A DNA stretch of 5,387 nucleotides, taken from an uncultured Caulobacteraceae bacterium. GTDB lineage: Bacteria; Pseudomonadota; Alphaproteobacteria; Caulobacterales; Caulobacteraceae. Below the pieces are notes generated by a model. That model was not told the DNA's origin, did no database searches, and saw nothing but the letters and a program-made list of their open reading frames with translations. Positions 1-4,569 of the stretch are shown piece after piece. Every line of letters starts with the position of its first letter. Positions within the stretch are counted from its first letter, which is position 1. A program made the position numbers and the translations under genes. The stretch is from the NCBI GenBank assembly GCA_946480495.1, contig CAMLKO010000091.1, positions 1-5,387 of the forward strand, written 5' to 3'.

Positions 1-99
1 GATCCGCAGGAGACGATGACGCTTGGCCTGCCGCAGTTTCGCGGGCCCGACGTGCTGCGGCTGGTCCGCCTGCTCCTGCTCCCCGCGGCCGCCCTCTAG
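1..99 (+). CDS. 3' end of an unidentified protein gene (partial)
   Basis: Reading frame 1 is open from the left edge to a TAG stop at 97-99. It gives 32 residues that begin DPQETMTLGLPQF and end in the leucine-rich tail VRLLLLPAAAL. Twenty-nine of 32 codons end in G or C, as expected for a real gene in this genome, and another plus-strand frame in the same stretch is broken by an early stop. The stop lies one base from the stop of the converging DUF3429 gene, a typical end-to-end arrangement. I do not recognise the family from this tail and assign no function. The 5' part is outside the window. Confidence 0.5.
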   Translation, partial: DPQETMTLGLPQFRGPDVLRLVRLLLLPAAAL

Positions 100-100
100 G

Positions 101-550
101 TCACATCCGCAGGGCTTTTTCGAGCGCGAAGGCCAGCGGGATGGCCGCGCCGGCGGTGAGCAGGGTGCGAAGCCTGGGCCGCCATTCCGGCCCCTCGTGG
201 TCGTTCACGTCCCAGATCCACTGCAGCAGGAAGGCCAGCAGGAAGCCGGAAATCTGCCAGACCACATCGAAGCGGATGGAGCCGATCAGCAGGCCGAACG
301 CGATGAACGGCGTGATGATCGACACGCCGATGACGTGCCATCGCGGGATGCGCCGCGCGAACTCCAGCCCGCACCGAACGCCGCCCAGGAACGCCAGCAG
401 GCCCGTGCAGTAGGCCAGCAGCGCCAAGAGGCCGGGCCCCGCCATGTTCGCCGGCCCGTAGCAGTAGAGGCCGGCCGCGACGAACAGCGGCATGATCGAG
501 AAGAGGCCGAATACCCAGACCACCGGCGGAATCGGCGCTCGCGCGTTCAT
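101..550 (-). CDS. DUF3429 (TMEM69-like) integral membrane protein
   Basis: This 149-residue protein is almost entirely hydrophobic, with about five predicted membrane segments (near residues 9-29, 38-58, 72-91, 96-113 and 127-145). The segment LLAFLGGVRCGLEF (51-64) resembles the 'FLGG-aromatic/R-x-G' signature of DUF3429, the family that includes human TMEM69. A polar loop around residues 113-128 (WDVNDHEGPEWRPR) precedes the last helix, as is usual for the family. The biochemical role of DUF3429 is not established; it is presumed to sit in the inner membrane. The ATG start at 550-548 has a good ribosome site, AGGAG at 560-556, five bases away. It lies 66 bases downstream of the PodJ-like gene on the same strand, so co-transcription is possible. 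The family call is from recognised motifs, not from a search. Confidence 0.85.
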   Translation of the reverse strand: MNARAPIPPVVWVFGLFSIMPLFVAAGLYCYGPANMAGPGLLALLAYCTGLLAFLGGVRCGLEFARRIPRWHVIGVSIITPFIAFGLLIGSIRFDVVWQISGFLLAFLLQWIWDVNDHEGPEWRPRLRTLLTAGAAIPLAFALEKALRM

Positions 551-616
551 GTCAGCTCCTGCGATGACCGTGAAGTCGCTCCCCGAAGCGGGACCATAGG
601 CCGTGAGACCCGCGCG

Positions 617-2443
617 TCAACGCGTCTGCGCGGGAGGCTGGGCGGCGGGGCCGGCGATCTGGGCCATCCGGTCGGCCGCGGCTCTCGCCTCCGCATCCCC
701 CGAGCGCGCGGCCAGCGCGTACCAGTAGTAGGCCTGCGCGGGATCCTTCGGCACGCCGACGCCGTCCTCGTACAGGCGGCCCAGGTTGAACTGGCTGTCG
801 GTCAGCCCCTTGTCGGCGGCGCGGCGGAACCACTCGGCGGCCTTGGCGGGGTCCTTACCGATGCCGGTCCCCTCGTAATAGTAGAGCGCGAGGTTGTGCA
901 TGGCCTTGGCCTCGCCCCCGCGCGCGGCCTGTTCGGTCCAGCGGCGGGCCTCGATCTCGTCCTTCACGACGCCCGGGCCGCCAGTCTCGTACAGGCGCGC
1001 GAGATGGAACTGCGCGGGCGGATAGCCCAGGGCGGCGGCCTGCCTCAGCTTGTCGACGCCCTCCCACTTCTTCGCGGCCAGCATCTTGGCGGCCTCGGCG
1101 TAGAGCGCCGCGGCCTTCTCCTGCGCGGGCATCACGGGCGACCTGGCGGTCTCGGCCGGCTGGGGGTCGAGCGCGACGGCCAGACGCGGCTCGCCCGAGA
1201 CGCTGTCGGCGCCCGGCACCGACACCGTCGACGGCGCGGGCTCGGCCACGCCCAGCATGTAGCTCGCGACCCCGGCGCCCAGCGCGGCGGCCGTGCCGGT
1301 GACGAACAGCGCGGTCTGCAGGGTGGTGGTCGAGCCGCCCTTCTTCTTCCGTCTCGATCCGAAGAAGGAGAAGCCCTCCTTGCGCCGCGCGATTCGGGGC
1401 GCAACCGCCTCGGCGGCCTCGGCGCGGGCCTGGTCGATGACCTCGCGGGTCGAGACGCCGTCCGGGTCGGCGAAGCTCGCGGGCTCGTCGAGCGGCGAAC
1501 CCATCCCCACGAACGGGTCGCGGATGACCGCCTCGGTGGCCGGCAGGTCGGCGGGCGTAAAGCGCGAGCGGGCGGCCGCGAAGCTCGCCTCGATCTGGGC
1601 GCGGGTCTCCTCCAGCATCCGCGCCGTGCGTTCCTCGGCCTGGCGCAGACGGTCGGCGACGTCCTCGGCGGCCCGCTCCTGGCGCTGGTGGATGCGTTCG
1701 GCGACCCGGCCGACCTGCTCGCCGACCTCGTCGACCGCCATGGCGTTGCGGCGCTCGGAGTTGGCGATGCGTTCGGCCAGCCGCTCGCTGATGCGGGCGA
1801 CCTCTTCGCCGAGCCGCTCCAGCGCCTGGGCGTGGACGGTGTCGGCGCGGGTGATCTTGCGGTCCAGCGACTCCGCCATGGCCGCGATCTCGGCGCGCAC
1901 CTGGTCGAGCTCGGCCCCCAGCGACCCGCCGCCTTGCGACCCCTCGACCTTGCGCAGCCGGCCATCCAGCTTGACGAAACAGGCGCCGAGATCGCGCAGG
2001 GCGTCGTTGCTCATGGACTCAGTCTCATACAGATGCCCGGCCAGGCGGCTGACCGTTTGCTCCAGCGCCCTCAGCGCCTCGGTCGAGCCGTAGCCTTCCC
2101 CACTTTGCTCCATCCGCCGGATGCGCTCGGCCATCCGCATCTGGTCGTTGCGCAGCTCCTCGGCCATGCCCTCGAAGCGGGCGGCCACGGCGATCTGCTC
2201 GCGCTCCGAACGCTCGACCCGGCCAAGCAGGCCGCGCACCGAGGGCTCCAGCGGAATCGGATCCTCCGGCTGGGCGCGGGCGAAGCGGCCGGGCTCGGGT
2301 TCCGGCGCCCCGCCGTCCTGCTCGACGATCATCCGGTTCAGCCATTCGCCCAGCGTCAGGCCCTCGCGACGGGCGAGTTCCTTGGCGACCTCGCGGGCCC
2401 GGGGATCGATCCCCTTCACGCTCCAGGGCGCGGGCGCCGTCAT
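617..2443 (-). CDS. PodJ-like polar organizer protein with coiled coil, one membrane span and Sel1 repeats
   Basis: The 608-residue product starts with MTAPAPWSVKGIDPRAREVA and continues to a 'GLTLGEWLNRMI' motif. This N-terminus is shared with PodJ, the scaffold that marks the new pole in Caulobacter. Then come a Pro/Glu-rich stretch (about 43-70), long heptad-rich coiled coils (about 75-113 and 163-295), a basic patch (RRKKK, near 364) and one membrane span (about 375-398). The basic patch indicates a cytoplasmic N-terminus and periplasmic C-terminus. Three Sel1-type repeats follow (475-511, 512-547, 548-583), with cores such as NLALYYYEGTGIGKD. Caulobacter PodJ is 974 residues and ends in a peptidoglycan-binding domain; here only 25 residues follow the last repeat, so that domain is absent. 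The ATG at 2443-2441 is chosen because GGGAGG (2457-2452) sits eight bases upstream and family homology starts there; an ATG 21 codons earlier gives a non-conserved extension. It may be a PodJ orthologue or a shorter paralogue. Confidence 0.87.
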   Translation of the reverse strand: MTAPAPWSVKGIDPRAREVAKELARREGLTLGEWLNRMIVEQDGGAPEPEPGRFARAQPEDPIPLEPSVRGLLGRVERSEREQIAVAARFEGMAEELRNDQMRMAERIRRMEQSGEGYGSTEALRALEQTVSRLAGHLYETESMSNDALRDLGACFVKLDGRLRKVEGSQGGGSLGAELDQVRAEIAAMAESLDRKITRADTVHAQALERLGEEVARISERLAERIANSERRNAMAVDEVGEQVGRVAERIHQRQERAAEDVADRLRQAEERTARMLEETRAQIEASFAAARSRFTPADLPATEAVIRDPFVGMGSPLDEPASFADPDGVSTREVIDQARAEAAEAVAPRIARRKEGFSFFGSRRKKKGGSTTTLQTALFVTGTAAALGAGVASYMLGVAEPAPSTVSVPGADSVSGEPRLAVALDPQPAETARSPVMPAQEKAAALYAEAAKMLAAKKWEGVDKLRQAAALGYPPAQFHLARLYETGGPGVVKDEIEARRWTEQAARGGEAKAMHNLALYYYEGTGIGKDPAKAAEWFRRAADKGLTDSQFNLGRLYEDGVGVPKDPAQAYYWYALAARSGDAEARAAADRMAQIAGPAAQPPAQTR

Positions 2444-2477
2444 GCGAATCGCCTCCCGACAAACTGACTGAATTGGG

Positions 2478-2485
2478 ACGCTAGC
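2478..2485 (-). promoter_or_regulatory. Candidate -10 element for the PodJ-like gene
   Basis: On the minus strand the sequence GCTAGCGT begins with the GCTA core of the Caulobacter housekeeping -10 consensus (GCTANAWC). A transcript starting about seven bases downstream would have a leader of roughly 28 bases containing the GGGAGG ribosome site. I see no good TTGAC-type -35 box at the expected distance; that position is occupied by the palindrome GTGTGCACAC. This is inferred from consensus alone. Confidence 0.25.
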
Positions 2486-2496
2486 ACCGAGTGGTG

Positions 2497-2506
2497 GTGT
2501 GCACAC
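2497..2506. repeat. Perfect 10-bp palindrome GTGTGCACAC in the divergent intergenic region
   Basis: GTGTGCACAC reads identically on both strands. It lies between the divergent PodJ-like and small membrane protein genes, where the -35 region of the candidate PodJ-like promoter would be. Its position and symmetry fit a binding site for a dimeric regulator, but no regulator is identified. A single 10-bp palindrome can occur by chance. Confidence 0.4.
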
Positions 2507-2540
2507 GGCCTTGAGGCCACAACATCTGGCGCCTGAGGCG
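2507..2540. repeat. Two related short dyads, GGCCT-TG-AGGCC and CGCCT-G-AGGCG
   Basis: Arms GGCCT (2507-2511) and AGGCC (2514-2518) form a 5-bp inverted repeat. Arms CGCCT (2530-2534) and AGGCG (2536-2540) form a second. The two share the pattern GCCT-(T)G-AGGC and their centres are about 22.5 bases apart, close to two helical turns. They lie upstream of the small membrane protein gene and beside the GTGTGCACAC palindrome. They could be paired operator sites or weak hairpins in RNA. The exact symmetry is seen in the sequence; the function is a guess. Confidence 0.35.
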
Positions 2541-2583
2541 ATCTTCTGTGGAAAAGCCGGGGACGCGGTGGCAAGGGAGCCCG

Positions 2584-2787
2584 ATGGACTATCCGCTCAC
2601 CCTCTCGCTGCTCGCCGCCTTCATCGCCGTCGCCGTCGTATGCGGCTGGCGCGGCGCCCTGCCGTCCGATCCGATGCGGGGTGTGAGGCTGATCCCCTGG
2701 CGGGCGATCATGGTGCTGTCATCGGCCGGGGCGCTGTTGATGCTGGTGCACCTGGCCAACCTCGCCGGACTGCATACGGGGCGCTAG
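2584..2787 (+). CDS. Small two-span membrane protein of unknown function
   Basis: The 67-residue product begins MDYPLTLSLLAAFIAVAV and has two predicted membrane helices (about 5-22 and 40-60). A short loop with Trp-Arg and Pro residues joins them (CGWRGALPSDP), and IPWR starts the second helix. The tail is LHTGR. The ATG is chosen because AAGGGAG (2573-2579) lies just upstream, though the four-base spacing is slightly short; an in-frame GTG at 2548 lacks a ribosome site and would only add a polar extension. It looks to me like a conserved alphaproteobacterial hypothetical protein, but I cannot name a family. It is transcribed divergently from the PodJ-like gene, and its stop codon overlaps that of the converging MprF-like gene. 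No enzymatic residues are evident; a membrane or accessory role is all that can be suggested. Confidence 0.75.
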   Translation: MDYPLTLSLLAAFIAVAVVCGWRGALPSDPMRGVRLIPWRAIMVLSSAGALLMLVHLANLAGLHTGR

Positions 2788-4445
2788 GCGGCCTTCGCCG
2801 GCGCCTCTTCCTTCCTTGGCCGTTTCGTCAGGCCCGCCATGCCGCCGGACGACAGCAGGCCCACGTCCATCAAGAGCGTCGGGATCGTCCATTTGTGCGG
2901 GGCCGCGATATAGCGCGGCTGCCAGACCGGGTCGTACTTGTCCTTGTAGCGGCGCACGCCTCGGAAATTGTAGATCTCCTCCCCGCGCTCGAAGAGCAGC
3001 CGGCCGACCCGCGACATGATCGGCGCCAGCGGCCGGTCGTCGAGGCCCGCGAGCGGCGCCATGCCGAACTCGAAGGCGACGTAGCCCTGGTTGCGGCCCC
3101 AGTGCAGCAGCTCGACGAACAGGTAGTCCATGACGTTCTTCGGCGCCGTGTCGTCGTAGCGCATCAGGTCCATCGAGAAGACCGCCTTGGAGGCGGTGAT
3201 CCACAGCGTCGCGAACGCCACGATCCTGCCGTCCACCTTCACCACCGCCACCGGAAACTCGGCGACGTAGCGGGGCGTGAAGCCGCCCATCGAGAAGCCC
3301 TTCTCACCGCCCGCATGGTGGTCCAGCCAGTCGTCGGAGACGCGCTGCAGCTCGTCCATGCAGGCTTCCGCCTCGCCGGGTTCGAGCACTTCGAAGACCG
3401 CCCCCTGGCCGGCCTTGCGCCAGTTGCGCCGGAGCGTCTCGCGCTTGCGGCCCTCGAGCGAAAAACTGTCGAGCGGCGTCGTCGCCGACTCCCCGGTCTT
3501 CTGGATCGAGAAGCCCAGCTCGACCACGTCGGGCAGGTCCTCCGGCCCGATGCCGTAGATGGCCGCCCGCGCGGCATGCGCGTCGGCGAGTTCGCGGAAG
3601 CGCCACAGCAGCTCCATCCGCTCGGCGTGCCGGCCGACGGGGCCGCCCAGCGCGATCCACGACCGCCCCCGCACCCCGAACATCAGGAAGCTCTCGCCGC
3701 TCTGCGAGAACAGGAACCGCTTGTCGCCGAGCAGCGCCAGGTTCGACCACGGCTCGGCGTGCTCGGCGTTGGCGAGGATGGCGCGGACCCGCTCGAAGTC
3801 CGGGTCCTCCTCGCCCACCACCGGCGGGGTCGCCGCGCTGGCCAGCAGCCGCCACACCCCGACGGCCAGCAGCAGCACCGCCGCGCCGGCCGAGGAGCGC
3901 ACCGCCCGCGCCGCATCGGCGTCGGCCATCACCTTCCACCAGGGCTCGTCGGCATAGTCGGCGTTGGCGAAGGCCCACCAGCCGAGCGCCGCCGCGCCGA
4001 CCAGCACCGCCGCCGCCGACAGCAGCCAGCCCGGCGTGATCTCCATCCGGCTCAGGCGAGCCTTGCGGGGAAAGGCGCCGTGGAAGGGGAAGATGACGCC
4101 GAAGGCGCCCATCAGCACGGCCGACTCTTCCCAGTTGAAGCCCTTCGACAGCGCCAGCAGGGCCGCCGCGATCAGCACGCCTTGCGTCGCGGTCCAGGCC
4201 GCGTCCAGCCGCGCGCGCAGCCCGAACGCCAGCAGCACCAGCACCAGGCCCAGGATCGACGAGAGGAAGTGGCTGATCTCGATCAGCAGCGGCGGGGCGA
4301 CCGCCAACAGCCGGATGAACCGCGACGGCTCAGACGGCGTCGCGCCCGACGCCAGCAGCATGGCGCCCGCGATCAGCGCCAGCGCCGCGGCCAGCGTCGG
4401 CGCATAGGCGAAGGCGGCGGGCTTGGCCTCGGTGATGACTCGCAT
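2784..4445 (-). CDS. Short MprF/LpiA-type aminoacyl-phosphatidylglycerol synthase lacking the flippase half
   Basis: The 553-residue protein has an N-terminal membrane part of about six helices (near 14-35, 52-76, 85-102, 106-122, 138-160, 183-203) and a soluble C-terminal domain of the phosphatidylglycerol lysyltransferase family (DUF2156, about 210-520). Family-like motifs in the membrane part are EISHFLSSILG (56-66) and KGFNWEES (101-108). In the catalytic part they are FEFGMAPLAGL (458-468), IYNFRGVRRYKDKYDP (491-506) and WQPRYIA (508-514). Such enzymes transfer an amino acid from aminoacyl-tRNA to phosphatidylglycerol at the cytoplasmic face of the membrane, reducing negative surface charge and giving resistance to cationic peptides or acid. 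Full-length MprF proteins are about 840-880 residues; this one corresponds to the later helices plus the synthase and lacks the N-terminal flippase helices. The start is firm: an in-frame TAG lies three codons upstream of the ATG at 4445-4443, and the next Met is inside the first helix. The amino acid used cannot be told from sequence. Confidence 0.9.
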   Translation of the reverse strand: MRVITEAKPAAFAYAPTLAAALALIAGAMLLASGATPSEPSRFIRLLAVAPPLLIEISHFLSSILGLVLVLLAFGLRARLDAAWTATQGVLIAAALLALSKGFNWEESAVLMGAFGVIFPFHGAFPRKARLSRMEITPGWLLSAAAVLVGAAALGWWAFANADYADEPWWKVMADADAARAVRSSAGAAVLLLAVGVWRLLASAATPPVVGEEDPDFERVRAILANAEHAEPWSNLALLGDKRFLFSQSGESFLMFGVRGRSWIALGGPVGRHAERMELLWRFRELADAHAARAAIYGIGPEDLPDVVELGFSIQKTGESATTPLDSFSLEGRKRETLRRNWRKAGQGAVFEVLEPGEAEACMDELQRVSDDWLDHHAGGEKGFSMGGFTPRYVAEFPVAVVKVDGRIVAFATLWITASKAVFSMDLMRYDDTAPKNVMDYLFVELLHWGRNQGYVAFEFGMAPLAGLDDRPLAPIMSRVGRLLFERGEEIYNFRGVRRYKDKYDPVWQPRYIAAPHKWTIPTLLMDVGLLSSGGMAGLTKRPRKEEAPAKAA

Positions 4446-4453
4446 GCGCGCTC

Positions 4454-4461
4454 TCTATAGC
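4454..4461 (-). promoter_or_regulatory. Candidate -10 element for the MprF-like gene, very close to its start codon
   Basis: On the minus strand GCTATAGA matches six of eight positions of the Caulobacter-type -10 (GCTANAWC), counting the free position. Its end is only eight bases from the ATG, so transcription from it would begin at or within about two bases of the start codon and give a leaderless message. The gene lacks a convincing Shine-Dalgarno sequence (only AGAGAG nearby), which is consistent with this. No good -35 box is visible, so the call is weak. Confidence 0.25.
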
Positions 4462-4516
4462 CCGTTTTGTGTCCGGCCACCTTCGAACGGGCGTTTGACT
4501 CCGCTTGCCCCGTTCG
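4461..4516. repeat. Three alternating CCCGTT half-sites in the divergent promoter region
   Basis: CCCGTT occurs on the plus strand at 4461-4466, inverted as AACGGG at 4486-4491, and again on the plus strand at 4509-4514. The second and third copies extend to a perfect 8-bp inverted repeat, CGAACGGG (4484-4491) and CCCGTTCG (4509-4516), with a 17-base spacer. The first copy abuts the candidate -10 of the MprF-like gene, and the third overlaps the candidate -35 of the acyl-CoA dehydrogenase gene. This arrangement suits a regulator acting on both divergent genes. The repeat is seen directly; the role is inferred. Confidence 0.45.
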
Positions 4517-4532
4517 CGCCGGGCGCTAAGGT
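4505..4532 (+). promoter_or_regulatory. Candidate housekeeping promoter for the acyl-CoA dehydrogenase gene
   Basis: TTGCCCC (4505-4511), a 13-base spacer and GCTAAGGT (4525-4532) partly fit the Caulobacter housekeeping promoter pattern TTGACGS-N10-14-GCTANAWC. A start a few bases after the -10 would give a leader of about 30 bases containing the AAGGGAG ribosome site at 4556-4562. The spacing is right, but both boxes match only in part. Confidence 0.4.
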
Positions 4533-4569
4533 GCGCGCCGACAGGACACACGCCCAAGGGAGCAAGATC

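Noticed and set aside
582..592. CCCG-AAG-CGGG hairpin between the PodJ-like and DUF3429 genes as a terminator
   Set aside because: The stem is only four base pairs and no T-run follows on either strand, so termination between the two genes is not supported.
23..2467. Very long plus-strand open frame (814 codons) opposite the DUF3429 and PodJ-like genes
   Set aside because: It is Arg/Gly/His-rich with no recognisable domain, runs antisense across two genes with clear homology, and is explained by the lack of stops opposite GC-rich codons.
2444..2506. Upstream ATG at 2506 as start of the PodJ-like protein
   Set aside because: It adds 21 residues unlike the family N-terminus and starts inside the palindrome; the ATG at 2443 has GGGAGG at good spacing and matches the conserved beginning.
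2789..2800. CGGC-CTTC-GCCG hairpin after the small membrane protein gene as a terminator
   Set aside because: It is a four-pair stem inside the 3' end of the MprF-like coding region, followed by a mixed C/T stretch rather than a T-run; it is expected from codon use.
2499..4460. Long plus-strand open frame (653 codons) opposite the MprF-like gene
   Set aside because: Composition is low-complexity Arg/Gln/His and it covers a well-supported gene on the other strand plus the small membrane protein gene; it is a shadow frame.
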